A stretch of DNA of 64,000 bases from a virus, in the IMG/VR virus record IMGVR_UViG_3300044641_007803, positions 1-64,000 of that record, one strand, 5' to 3'. The first letter of the stretch is position 1, and each line of letters starts with the position of its first letter. The translations under genes and the position numbers were made by a program. The notes below the pieces were generated by a model. That model was not told the DNA's origin, made no database searches, and saw only the letters and a list, made by a program, of their open reading frames with translations. This document shows, piece after piece, positions 46,932-56,281 of this stretch.

Positions 46932-49900
46932 TTATTGATATATTCTTATTGGAACTCCAGCCAGTATTGTTACTCCTGCAAGAGGGGTTCCTAGTTGTGC
47001 TGTACTCCAATCTATGTACATATCATGTAATTGAAATATAGCATTTCCTGCAATTGGTATTCCGCCAAAATTTGTAGTTGATGGATATAAAGTCATTCTT
47101 CTTTTACATTGTGGACTATTTGGTGGATAAGCTTCTATTACAATTGCTCTAACAGCAAGTATGGGGTCTTGTGTTTCAAACGGAGTCACTATTCTTATAG
47201 GTGGAGATCCTCCTCCTGTTATATTTGGATTTGTAGCATAGTCTGGTGGTATGTTATTGGTGCTGTAATATGCTGCTAAATCAGCAGGTGTCTGGTTGGC
47301 AAGTATAGTTTTTGCTTCATATGCACCAACAGCATCTTTTCTAACAAAGAAAACACTATAAGTTGTACCAGGGTCTGGAGGATATTCTGAAAAGTATCCT
47401 TGTAATCCTCTTCCTAAAGGACTTCCTGGAGATGTTAATTCAATGTATTTTATATTAGTTATACTGTATGAATTTAGTACAGTTGTTGAGTATCCTAACG
47501 AATTTCTTCCTGGACCTGCATTATAATCTCCTAAGTCACCAATCTCTTGAGATAGCATTACACCAACCTTTATTGTAGGTTCCTTACTATAGATAAAGGT
47601 TAGTCCATTTGAACCTGTAGCGATTGCACTCATTAAACAGTTTCCTACAGTTACTGTCTTACTTAATCTACATCCTGGACCTGCTTTTGGATCTGAAACA
47701 GTAACAGTTATTGGCGATCCTAAAAATGCTGATGGGAATTCATACGCCTGTGCTTGTTGGTTGGTTATTACAGTAGTTATACTTGCTGATGTTATGCTGT
47801 ATTGTACTGATTGTAATGGGTGATTAGTAAACCAGGTTGTTAGATTGTAGTCGGTATAGGTGGTTAAATTAGGGCTCTGCACTACTTCGTTTATATTTTG
47901 ACCTATTTGTGTTAGTCCAAGACTACATGTTGCATATATAAAATCTATAGAAGATGTACATATTCCTAATGTGAAGTTTGTATTATTAACTTTTATAGAT
48001 CCTGTTGAATACTGTGTTAGTCCTGGAAAGCTTGGTTGTAGACTTTGTATTGTTGTTGGGAACGTAATAGAAGCTGATACTGTCGATGTTGCAGGTACTG
48101 CTAATTCATACTGACTTGAAACATTGGTATATGAAAAGAAGTCTGTATCATTTAATGTGGCAGTGGATGAGGTTATGTATAGAGGTGTTGGTAAACCTGC
48201 TTTTGGGCTTAGTAGACATATTTCATTTGAAGCACTTACAAATGTAATATTATAAGGCGATGTTACATTTTCTATAGCTTTGTATATATTATCTCTGTTC
48301 AATTCTCCATCAGATATGTCTATACCACTATTATTTAATTCTCCATTAAACCTAGGTTCTTCATGAGCATGCGAAGTTACTGCTGAAATATTTGTATTTA
48401 TTCCCTGCTGGTTGAACGGTCCAGATAGTCCGTTTGGTGTTTGTATAGTATCTACATAAGATGTATTATAGAAACTAACTTCACTATTAAAGGTTCCACC
48501 ACTGTCTCCTTCTGTAAAGGCAGTGTCGATTGAGCTTGTATGTTCTGGTCGTGATCCTGAAAGTTTTACTGATTTAGCTTTACTTCTTGATAGTACGTGT
48601 GGTTTGATTATTATACCCGTACTAGCTGTTGTTCTTGCAGGTATAAAATCCTTTACCATTTTAAAAATAGTATTATCAAAGAATTTTATTAACCTAACAA
48701 AGTCATATACACCATAAGCAGATGAACCGCTCATAATCTGATCTGTTAATAAATCTAAACTACCTGTAATACTTCCTGTAGGAGAAAAGCTGTAGTAATT
48801 ATCTTGGTATAGATTTCTAGGATCTCCTAAATAATCATCTATGTTAAATGTAGTTGGAATCAAACTTGAAGTTACATCTTGTACTAATCTTACACTATAA
48901 CCATCTCGCTTCAATCCGCCTGCAGTGGTAAGAACGCCTGAGTCATACCTCAGCCAGCGACTAGGGGGTTGTGGTGTACCGTCGTCTGTTGAAGTCCATA
49001 AGAAGTTTGTGGTGTTTAAAGCGTCAAAGACACCATTACTAGCGCGACGCCCTCCTGGAAGGCCTGCAAAACCGCTGCTATTTGTTGCGTCTGTGTTGGG
49101 GGTTAGCCAGTAAGTTATTCCTGTTGCTTTTAGTTTTCCTCCAGCAATAGAATTTCCTCCTAAAAAAGTGCCTAAAGTTACCCATTCGTCAACTGTTGGT
49201 ACGTGCCAGCCTTGCGGGGCTAATCCTCTTGGGTCGTTTACCGCATACCAATTGTATAATTTTCCATAAATAGATCCGCTAGCCTGATTATTAGTATAAT
49301 AACACCAAGCGCCAGTAGTCAAGTTAGCCCATGCAGTTGTGTCGGTTACTTCAGGAATTGGGTCACCATTTCTGTAGGTTGTAATGTCTAGGTTTTGATT
49401 TGTCCAAACTTGTGTACCAATCGTTACGCTTGGTAAAGGCGTAACTCTTCTTGTTTGCGTAATGTAATTATCTACATTATCTGTCGGAGAAAATCCTAAT
49501 TCAATTGAATGTAAATCGTCTGTATACTTATACTCTTTTTTAGTTATAGAAGTATATTGTGATAATGTACTTCCTGAGATCATACTTCCAGTATTATCCA
49601 GTCTTATTTTATCTAAGGAACTTGTATAGTATAGGTAGTTTCCGTAAAAAGGTCTTTCGTTTATATTTCTTCCTCCATACAATTTAATATCAAAAATATC
49701 CGAAGGTATTCCAAAGCAGTTGATTAATGCTCTTAAGCCTCTTTCAGTTCCTTTTGATTTTAATAATAGTGGTAAGTTGTGATAAATACGTTTTTGAACT
49801 TCTTTTTGATAGTTGTCGTAGGAAGTTGGTTGTATAGGTGTGTTAGATCCTGTAAGAGATCCTGTTATGTAAAAGTTTATATCTTCACTACCGGACTGAT

Positions 49901-51404
49901 ATGCTTGTCCTATGAATGAACCAAATAAATCCTCTATTGACTTATTTGAAGTATATAGTTTTATTCCAAAATTCTTCAGAGCTTCTCCTACTAAATCTTT
50001 TGAAATACCGTGATCAATTCTATTATCAGCATTATACTTATCTGTTACTGCTTTTGAATACAGCCATAAATTGTCAAAATGCTGCCCTATCATATAAATA
50101 AATGTTAGGTAGTTTGTATTACTTGGATCATCTCGTAAGTAATTTGGTATTGCGTTTGCTAGTGAGTTTTTATTTGTACTATCATAGTAAATTGCCTTAC
50201 TAAGTTGTGATGAGTACCACGTAGCTACCTCTACATTTGGTACATATTTGACTGGATCTATACTCGGTGTGTTCTGGTATGGCTTAGTTTTGTTTGATTT
50301 AGGCCATGAAGAGCTGCCTGATTCGTAGTATAGAAATCTCTCATAGTGATCAAAATTACTAACAATTCCTGATATTAGGTTTGTATAGTATGTTCTACTT
50401 CCTGATGTGCTTGTATTAGTTGCTTGTATTGAGGCTAAGCTTGCTGAGTAGCTATTAATTAAATCTATTTTATATTTAAAATTATTTAACCTCTCCTCTG
50501 CTGATGAAAAGTGCACATAGTTACTATAGTCATTAAAATCTACACTAATTTCTACTCCTTTTTCATTAAGTAGTGAGTATATCTCACTGTTGCTATTATT
50601 AACAGGGTAGCTAAATAAATCATTATAACTTAAGTATTCTGTAGGAATTACACTTTCATCTGCTATCTCTAAATTAAAATTAGCAGATCTTATTGTTGGT
50701 TGTACAACTTCGTCTAAAACAATATCAGAATCAACTTCATATGCTACTGAATCTGCTACTATTTCTGCTATGCTTAGCCTACTTTTTTCAGAATAAGTGT
50801 CAGGTAATGGTTCGTATAATTTTACAACTACAGCTTTACCTTGCGGTATATCTACGGTATCTATATTAACTGCTATGAATAAATCATTATTTCCAAAATT
50901 CAACCTAAACCCATCAAAATACGATTGAGTTTCTAGCTTAGTTTTTACGTTTGCTGTTAAAGTTACTAAATCGCTGTCTTTAACTGAAATTGGTAATAAT
51001 CGTACCTCGGTTCTATCTGCAGAGATGCTCTCTACAAAGAACTGGGTAGTTGATTTATCTGTTGTGTACAAGTCATTTAGGAAATGATAAAGTAGTTTTA
51101 CTCCTCCTAAATCGTATCCATATATTCTACTATCGTAAACAGGATCTACAGTAAGTACCGATACTCCTGCTTGTCCTGCAGATTGTGCATTTCCTAGTTG
51201 TGTAAAGTTGCTATAAGTATTATCGCTTTCTAATAGTTCATCAGAAAGAGATAGTATGTGTAGTTCTATATAGTTTTTACTAGGGTTAAATACATTATTA
51301 ACCGTAAAGGAAGTAAGCAATTCCCTATCTTGTTGAGAGTACTGCTCAAAGCCTGCAATATTTTCTGGTAAGTCTTGGTTAACTATATATGTTATATCTG
51401 CCAT
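46932..51404 (-). CDS. Very large baseplate/tail appendage protein with FISUMP domain insertion
   Basis: A 1490-residue protein, the largest here. The N-terminal part (ITYIVNQDLPENIAGFEQYS, LNNFKYKIDLINSYSASLAS) and the middle (NYQKEVQKRIYHNLPLLLKS, KGTERGLRALINCFGIPSDI) are baseplate-type, the latter a conserved tail motif. Residues about 658-841 (48880-49433) are a FISUMP domain: IGTQVWTNQNLDITTYRNG, GKLYNWYAVNDPRGLAPQGW, HVPTVDEWVTLGTFLGG, a GFAGLPGGRRASNG loop and GYSVRLVQD, a lectin-like fold frequent in Bacteroidota. The C-terminal 500 residues are beta-rich repeats. The insertion has higher G+C than its flanks. Probable host-contact protein; T4 counterpart unclear. Confidence 0.75.
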   Translation of the reverse strand: MADITYIVNQDLPENIAGFEQYSQQDRELLTSFTVNNVFNPSKNYIELHILSLSDELLESDNTYSNFTQLGNAQSAGQAGVSVLTVDPVYDSRIYGYDLGGVKLLYHFLNDLYTTDKSTTQFFVESISADRTEVRLLPISVKDSDLVTLTANVKTKLETQSYFDGFRLNFGNNDLFIAVNIDTVDIPQGKAVVVKLYEPLPDTYSEKSRLSIAEIVADSVAYEVDSDIVLDEVVQPTIRSANFNLEIADESVIPTEYLSYNDLFSYPVNNSNSEIYSLLNEKGVEISVDFNDYSNYVHFSSAEERLNNFKYKIDLINSYSASLASIQATNTSTSGSRTYYTNLISGIVSNFDHYERFLYYESGSSSWPKSNKTKPYQNTPSIDPVKYVPNVEVATWYSSQLSKAIYYDSTNKNSLANAIPNYLRDDPSNTNYLTFIYMIGQHFDNLWLYSKAVTDKYNADNRIDHGISKDLVGEALKNFGIKLYTSNKSIEDLFGSFIGQAYQSGSEDINFYITGSLTGSNTPIQPTSYDNYQKEVQKRIYHNLPLLLKSKGTERGLRALINCFGIPSDIFDIKLYGGRNINERPFYGNYLYYTSSLDKIRLDNTGSMISGSTLSQYTSITKKEYKYTDDLHSIELGFSPTDNVDNYITQTRRVTPLPSVTIGTQVWTNQNLDITTYRNGDPIPEVTDTTAWANLTTGAWCYYTNNQASGSIYGKLYNWYAVNDPRGLAPQGWHVPTVDEWVTLGTFLGGNSIAGGKLKATGITYWLTPNTDATNSSGFAGLPGGRRASNGVFDALNTTNFLWTSTDDGTPQPPSRWLRYDSGVLTTAGGLKRDGYSVRLVQDVTSSLIPTTFNIDDYLGDPRNLYQDNYYSFSPTGSITGSLDLLTDQIMSGSSAYGVYDFVRLIKFFDNTIFKMVKDFIPARTTASTGIIIKPHVLSRSKAKSVKLSGSRPEHTSSIDTAFTEGDSGGTFNSEVSFYNTSYVDTIQTPNGLSGPFNQQGINTNISAVTSHAHEEPRFNGELNNSGIDISDGELNRDNIYKAIENVTSPYNITFVSASNEICLLSPKAGLPTPLYITSSTATLNDTDFFSYTNVSSQYELAVPATSTVSASITFPTTIQSLQPSFPGLTQYSTGSIKVNNTNFTLGICTSSIDFIYATCSLGLTQIGQNINEVVQSPNLTTYTDYNLTTWFTNHPLQSVQYSITSASITTVITNQQAQAYEFPSAFLGSPITVTVSDPKAGPGCRLSKTVTVGNCLMSAIATGSNGLTFIYSKEPTIKVGVMLSQEIGDLGDYNAGPGRNSLGYSTTVLNSYSITNIKYIELTSPGSPLGRGLQGYFSEYPPDPGTTYSVFFVRKDAVGAYEAKTILANQTPADLAAYYSTNNIPPDYATNPNITGGGSPPIRIVTPFETQDPILAVRAIVIEAYPPNSPQCKRRMTLYPSTTNFGGIPIAGNAIFQLHDMYIDWSTAQLGTPLAGVTILAGVPIRIYQ

Positions 51405-51407
51405 TTA

Positions 51408-51743
51408 CTATATTTTAGTTTCTAGTGTAAGCACTTGTTCATTTAATGCTAAATTTTGCTGTCTTAGCTGTGCTATTTCGTCTAATAGTGGTTGTATGTT
51501 TTCTGTAACTGCATCAAAAGATATTAACTCAGAGCTCTTTTTTATTAAGTATTCATGTGAATTTACTTCTCCTCTTACGTCTATTTCGTAGTATAGTTTT
51601 TCATACAATCTAAATAATTCAGCAGAGGTATCTCCATCCTCAGCTGCTACAGGTTGAGTAAAGGTCCTAAACGTACTGTCAATTACTTTACTAAATTCTA
51701 TAGAATTAAAGACAGTTTTTTGTATATTAACATCATTAGCCAT
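51408..51743 (-). CDS. Small tail protein with C-terminal coiled coil
   Basis: A 111-residue protein. ANDVNIQKTVFNSIEFSKVI is followed by AELFRLYEKLYYEIDVRGEV and NSHEYLIKKSSELI; the last 30 residues (LLDEIAQLRQQNLALNEQVL) are a coiled coil. The ELFRLYEKLYYEI signature recurs in marine T4-like tail clusters. It overlaps the upstream gene by 8 bases and lies 4 bases before the large protein, so it may be its chaperone or partner. Confidence 0.65.
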   Translation of the reverse strand: MANDVNIQKTVFNSIEFSKVIDSTFRTFTQPVAAEDGDTSAELFRLYEKLYYEIDVRGEVNSHEYLIKKSSELISFDAVTENIQPLLDEIAQLRQQNLALNEQVLTLETKI

Positions 51744-52845
51744 TTCTTACTACTTTAAATATATTTTGATTATCTACTACTGTAGTGCTTCCATCTAAAG
51801 TCGTCTTTACTAATATACGATAATATCTCTCAGGTTGCAACCCATCCATATATACGTCAAAGAATGGTCCATTTGAATCACAGCTTATTTTAGTAAAGTT
51901 AGTATCAAAATCAACAACCATCTCTTCTGTATTTTCATCTCTCAATCCCCAGTATGATGCTGATGGAAGAGCATAGTTTGTTAAGTATGCAGAAGCGGTA
52001 GTAAATAGTCTCGGTGCATATTTAGGTCTAGCAGACATTCTGAATCTCTGCTTTCCTACATCTGTATACTTACCTTTATTGTTTGTAAGATTAATAATTG
52101 AAATATTATTTGAAAGAACAGATAGTGATCCTGTACTGTATGTACTATCATCCCATTTGAATTCTAAGAATGGTGGGTAGATTGTATTCGTATCTACACT
52201 ATAGTATTTAAGTCGAATAGAAGATGTTGTATTATATTCTAAATCATTGGGTAGTTTTAATATAAACCCATTATTATCTATTGCTCCAGTATTAAACAAC
52301 TGTACTGCTCTTGTAACATTTATATTTACATCATTAGTAGAATTTAGAGCGTGTGATTGTGTAAACTCTAAATTTATACCTGCTGATCCTGTGTACCAGT
52401 TTCCACCTCCAGGTGTTGATCCTGATAGGTACGACCCTGTAATGTTTGCAGCAAAACTACCTGTTGCCCATGCACCTGCTTGTCCTGCTAATCTATATTG
52501 CCAAGAAACTCCTGTTGTATTAGTTGGAATATCTCCAAACTTTCCTACACCATTATCCCATGTTCCGTATACTGGATATGCATATAGGATGTAGTTGACT
52601 GGTATTTCATATGCATCTGCTAAGTATAAATTCAAGCTTGCACTATATGATCCTGTTACTTTGTTTGCAATTACATCTCGAATTTCAGAAGTACTATACT
52701 GTATTAATATTCTATTGGTTTGTCCTAGAGTACTAGTGTTTGGGTATCCTCCTATTTCAACTATTTCATCCTTACCTGCATTACCAGTTGGAGCTTCTGT
52801 TGATATAAACGCATCTTTCTCGGGAAATATTCTGTATACTGCCAT
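51736..52845 (-). CDS. Tail structural protein with DNRLRE-like fold
   Basis: A 369-residue protein. AVYRIFPEKDAFISTEAPTG followed by KDEIVEIGGYPNTSTLGQTN and RILIQYSTSEIRD resembles the start of DNRLRE/carbohydrate-binding domains; further on, GNWYTGSAGINLEFTQSHAL and YYSVDTNTIYPPFLEFKWDD continue that pattern. The C-terminal half is a fibronectin-like or Ig-like domain (YLTNYALPSASYWGLRDENT, FFDVYMDGLQPERYYRILVK). It lies directly after the gp6-like gene and probably is a baseplate-fibre connector. Confidence 0.62.
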   Translation of the reverse strand: MAVYRIFPEKDAFISTEAPTGNAGKDEIVEIGGYPNTSTLGQTNRILIQYSTSEIRDVIANKVTGSYSASLNLYLADAYEIPVNYILYAYPVYGTWDNGVGKFGDIPTNTTGVSWQYRLAGQAGAWATGSFAANITGSYLSGSTPGGGNWYTGSAGINLEFTQSHALNSTNDVNINVTRAVQLFNTGAIDNNGFILKLPNDLEYNTTSSIRLKYYSVDTNTIYPPFLEFKWDDSTYSTGSLSVLSNNISIINLTNNKGKYTDVGKQRFRMSARPKYAPRLFTTASAYLTNYALPSASYWGLRDENTEEMVVDFDTNFTKISCDSNGPFFDVYMDGLQPERYYRILVKTTLDGSTTVVDNQNIFKVVRNG

Positions 52846-52846
52846 A

Positions 52847-54673
52847 TTATAGTGTTGTTATTCTTCCTTTAATATCTATGTCTGGAAATTTTACTTCAAA
52901 GATCATAGGGTCATATGAGGGATATACTATATTATTTTTTGTAGCTCCTGCTATGTCATATGCAAATTGTGAGTAGTTTCCTCCTGCTTTGTTTATTACT
53001 TCTACTTTTTGTACTGTCTGTACTCCCTTCTCCTGATCGAGAAGTGTATATATGCTTGATAGGTTTATAGGTTGGTTTATACTCCACTTTGTTATGTTAA
53101 AATAATCTTTTAATCTATTTGTACAGGATATTAATACGTCTTTTCCTATAAAGTTAGGTTTAGTTATTATATCAAAATTAACTTCAATATTAATAATAAA
53201 CGCATCTTTTAAGTTAACGGAATCAGTAAGTATCATATACTCTGATATGTATTTTTTTAGATTGTTTTTTAACCCATCTGAAGATGTTACTAGGTTTTTA
53301 CTGTTGTTATATGCTAGAGTGTATATTGAAAGTGATAGTGGATTGCTGTCAATAATGCTATCTGTTTGTAAATTGGGATTAGTTAATTCATCTTGTGTTA
53401 CATATATTTTTGCAATTGATCCGTACTTTGATGGCATAGATAGACACCTAACTGCATAATCCTGTAACGTAACTGCTCTACCTTGTTCGTTAAATGCCAT
53501 TAGTGAGTTTTGTCTTAATTCATCAACAGTATCTCCATCTCTACCTCCATCTGCTGCTAATGGATTATTAAATGCTAGTGTTGTAGTATTTCCTGCTACA
53601 CTTCCTCCAAATCCTATTAAAGATGTTAGTGTGTTTGCTGGAATGTTTGATTCCACTCCTCCTCCTACTATGTATGTTATTGTTAATGTTGTATTTGATG
53701 GAGCTAATCCATATGCTTTTGTCGATAGGAAATTTGAAGGATCAAATGCATAGTCAATTCTATTAACTCCTTGAGACGTGCCTAGACCTACATTAGTTGG
53801 ATCAGGAGTAATTACTGAATCATCTTGTCCTGCTATACCTGCTCCAAATTGAATTTCAAGTTGCCCTGTTGAGGTAAATCTTGTTACAAATCTTCTAGGA
53901 ACTTTTTGTAATGTCAACAAATACTCTACCATTCCGCTATCTGATGAAGAGTTTACACTATCGGTAAAAATAGTCTCTTGTCCCAAGAATGGAACTTCGT
54001 ACCATTCTGTGCTACCATTGTTTTCTGTTATAGAAAGTACTCCTAGTATGTTTGTATCGTTTATTGTAATTGTTTTAAACTTCTCTACAGAAGTAATGGC
54101 TTGAGTTATTGTCTTAACTTCTCCAGAGTATGCTTTTGCTGTTTTAGTTAATCTATATCTAAGAGGTTGCCCTACTCCATCTAATGTTTCAATGGTAACT
54201 GTCGTATCATCATATGAGCTTGAAAAATTAAAGTTAACTGGTTTATCTATATAAAAGTTTACCTGTCCAGCACTATTTGCTTTTAGCCTTGTAAAGGCAG
54301 GTAGTTTTAATGCTTGAGTCCAGTCAGGTTCATAGGCAATACCTACTAGTACTGCATCTACTAGGTGCGATACTTCTACATCTACTTCTGCTGCAGTTGT
54401 TATCTTTGGTCTGTAGCCCATCATATATGCTAAATTGTATAGGTTTGCAGGATTTTTAGCATGTTGTACGTATGTCTCTTGTAGTTGTGTGTCTTGGTAA
54501 AATGATAAAATATCTCCAACATAGGCAGCCATTTCAATGAACATCATACCTGGTGATGTTGGTGAAAAGTCGTTATATGAGTCTGGGAAATAGTTTTTAG
54601 CGTACTCTATAAGTTGGCTTCTAAAATCTCCAAAGTCTTTATTTACGTATTTTATATCTCTATCTTGAGCCAT
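52847..54673 (-). CDS. Baseplate wedge protein, T4 gp6/baseplate J-like
   Basis: A 608-residue protein, near T4 gp6 (660). The N-terminus NDFSPTSPGMMFIEMAAYVG, DILSFYQDTQLQETYVQHAK and NLYNLAYMMGYRPKITTAAE is the gp6/J signature. The central QFGAGIAGQDDSVITPD and GGRDGDTVDELRQNSLMAFN, then EQGRAVTLQDYAVRCLSMPS, are the conserved baseplate J segment. It makes the wedge ring of the baseplate. One base separates it from the next gene, and it overlaps the gp25-like gene by one base. Confidence 0.9.
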   Translation of the reverse strand: MAQDRDIKYVNKDFGDFRSQLIEYAKNYFPDSYNDFSPTSPGMMFIEMAAYVGDILSFYQDTQLQETYVQHAKNPANLYNLAYMMGYRPKITTAAEVDVEVSHLVDAVLVGIAYEPDWTQALKLPAFTRLKANSAGQVNFYIDKPVNFNFSSSYDDTTVTIETLDGVGQPLRYRLTKTAKAYSGEVKTITQAITSVEKFKTITINDTNILGVLSITENNGSTEWYEVPFLGQETIFTDSVNSSSDSGMVEYLLTLQKVPRRFVTRFTSTGQLEIQFGAGIAGQDDSVITPDPTNVGLGTSQGVNRIDYAFDPSNFLSTKAYGLAPSNTTLTITYIVGGGVESNIPANTLTSLIGFGGSVAGNTTTLAFNNPLAADGGRDGDTVDELRQNSLMAFNEQGRAVTLQDYAVRCLSMPSKYGSIAKIYVTQDELTNPNLQTDSIIDSNPLSLSIYTLAYNNSKNLVTSSDGLKNNLKKYISEYMILTDSVNLKDAFIINIEVNFDIITKPNFIGKDVLISCTNRLKDYFNITKWSINQPINLSSIYTLLDQEKGVQTVQKVEVINKAGGNYSQFAYDIAGATKNNIVYPSYDPMIFEVKFPDIDIKGRITTL

Positions 54674-55083
54674 TATTGTTGAAAGTTTATTACTAATTCG
54701 TCTTGTATATTTGTAAAATCTACAGTGTATTTCATGTAGATTGTGATAGTATTTGTATCTGGAGATTCTATTACGTTCAGTGTTTGTATTCTAACATTAC
54801 TAAACCATGTCTGTATTCCTGTTCGTATAACTGCTGATACTGTATCTTGAATTTCTGAAGTTATTTGTTCGAAAAGTAGTGCTCTTATATCAGCTCCAAA
54901 ATTTGGGTTTAGAAATCTTTCTCCTTTATTTGTTAGTAAAAAGTTAATTAAATTTGACTTTAATGCATCTTGAGTTGTGTATGTTTGTGTAAATACAGAT
55001 CTAGATAGAAATGGAAGTTTGACTCCTACCGCTTTTCTAGGCTGTAAATCTAGTGGATTTATTTTCTGTATATTAAATGCCAT
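54673..55083 (-). CDS. Baseplate wedge protein, T4 gp25-like
   Basis: A 136-residue protein, like T4 gp25 (132). The diagnostic part is DALKSNLINFLLTNKGERFL then NPNFGADIRALLFEQIT, matching the gp25/GpW pattern with GER followed by NPxFG. The C-terminal strands (VIESPDTNTITIYMKYTVDF) close the lysozyme-like/IraD fold. gp25 nucleates sheath assembly on the baseplate in T4. Start and stop overlap both neighbours by one base. Confidence 0.88.
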   Translation of the reverse strand: MAFNIQKINPLDLQPRKAVGVKLPFLSRSVFTQTYTTQDALKSNLINFLLTNKGERFLNPNFGADIRALLFEQITSEIQDTVSAVIRTGIQTWFSNVRIQTLNVIESPDTNTITIYMKYTVDFTNIQDELVINFQQ

Positions 55084-55493
55084 TATGCTCCAAATCTTTC
55101 TTTATCTTTTTGTACTGATGCTTTAAATACATCCCCTGCTTTCATCATAAAATCAAACTGCGTTATGTCTAATCCTGGTTCTGGACCTTGCCTAAAACCT
55201 TCTATAGGATTCATTCCTAAACCTGGTGCTTGAACCATATCAGATGTTGCACTTATCAGGTTTTGGTACTCTCCCTGAGTCATTGAATGTCTAGTCTCGT
55301 TCATTAAATCTGCTATTGGATCACCTGTAGGGATAGGTCTTGCTACTGTAGGCCTATGCTCTGCATACTTTGTTACTGTTTGCTTAGGTACTTGCACAGG
55401 TTTTACATCCTCTAAAAGAATTGTTTGTAATTCTTCACGAACTGCTTCTTTTACTGCTTCTTTAATTAGGTTTTTTAATAAGTCTAACTTCAT
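55083..55493 (-). CDS. Leader-bearing small baseplate-cluster protein
   Basis: A 136-residue protein. The first 30 residues KLDLLKNLIKEAVKEAVREE then LQTILLED form a long amphipathic helix with LLED, like the second-class leaders. The rest (TVTKYAEHRPTVARPIPTGD, DLMNETRHSMTQGEYQNLIS, GPEPGLDITQFDFMMKAGDV) is disordered to helical. It may instead be a baseplate hub chaperone. A TATTTAT box lies only 5 bases from the ATG, so this start would be almost leaderless if the box is a real promoter. Confidence 0.6.
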   Translation of the reverse strand: MKLDLLKNLIKEAVKEAVREELQTILLEDVKPVQVPKQTVTKYAEHRPTVARPIPTGDPIADLMNETRHSMTQGEYQNLISATSDMVQAPGLGMNPIEGFRQGPEPGLDITQFDFMMKAGDVFKASVQKDKERFGA

Positions 55494-55497
55494 ATTA

Positions 55498-55504
55498 ATA
55501 AATA
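55498..55504 (-). promoter_or_regulatory. Weak late-type box
   Basis: The minus strand reads AACTATTTATTAATATG, only 5 bases from the ATG at 55493. A transcript would be nearly leaderless, so the match could be coincidental. Confidence 0.35.
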
Positions 55505-55510
55505 GTTATA

Positions 55511-56281
55511 TTATGGTAATTGATTATCTATTCTAAATTTTACCTCTTCTAGTAGAATATCTGTAGAAGAACTAAATGATGACGGTCCTTGCAATACTAC
55601 AATACCTCTACCATCTTTTGCAATTGCATATCTTTTAGGAGCAATTGCTGGTGAGTTTGGATCTTGAATTATTTCTAAAGTATATCCTTTGTACAAGTAG
55701 TTTGAATTTGGCACTCCTTCTGAACCTGTATTTTCTTTTGGTTGAGTTGTGGCTAATATTCCTGGACTGTTTGTACTACATCTTTGTATTGCTGCGTCTA
55801 TTGATTCTAATCTACTTTTTAGGGATGCTACTGTTCTTGAGACTGATCCTATTACTGCATTTACTCCCGCTATATCATCTTCCAGTACTTGTACTATTTT
55901 ATTTAGTGTTACCAATGCATCACTATATCTAGTTAGAATACTAACAGGAATACCTATACCTCCTGACATTGGTGGGATGATTGCTGTAGGTAGTGGAATT
56001 GACTTAATTACTTGAATTATTGCCTTAGCACTTCTTACTGCCGATTGCATTCCTCCTACTACTCTTCTAAACGATGCTATTCTACTTTCAAATGAATTTA
56101 ATGCTGCAAGTAGGTTGTTTTTTATCCTAATTATCTGCTGTAGTTGTGAAGGAGTAGGGCACTGATTGCTGAATTTTGTCAGCATGTCAGAAACTCTACC
56201 TTCTATTTGGGCTGTAAGTTTGCCTTGTAGATTTCCTAACTGACTTGCAACTATTCCTGATATGTTTGATTTGAATGACAT
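55511..56281 (-). CDS. Baseplate-hub-associated helical protein
   Basis: A 256-residue protein that is mostly coiled coil: SQLQQIIRIKNNLLAALNSF, ESRIASFRRVVGGMQSAVRS, ITRYSDALVTLNKIVQVLED, with a hydrophobic IPLPTAIIPPMSGGIGIPVS loop in between. The C-terminal 80 residues are beta (YKGYTLEIIQDPNSPAIAPK). It overlaps the spike gene by one base. I recall a similar protein following gp5-like genes in marine T4-like phages. Probably a hub or spike-associated component. Confidence 0.62.
   Translation of the reverse strand: MSFKSNISGIVASQLGNLQGKLTAQIEGRVSDMLTKFSNQCPTPSQLQQIIRIKNNLLAALNSFESRIASFRRVVGGMQSAVRSAKAIIQVIKSIPLPTAIIPPMSGGIGIPVSILTRYSDALVTLNKIVQVLEDDIAGVNAVIGSVSRTVASLKSRLESIDAAIQRCSTNSPGILATTQPKENTGSEGVPNSNYLYKGYTLEIIQDPNSPAIAPKRYAIAKDGRGIVVLQGPSSFSSSTDILLEEVKFRIDNQLP

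Noticed and set aside
48880-49433. Complete diversity-generating retroelement
   Set aside because: The FISUMP domain is a plausible target, but no reverse transcriptase, accessory protein or template repeat was found in the window.
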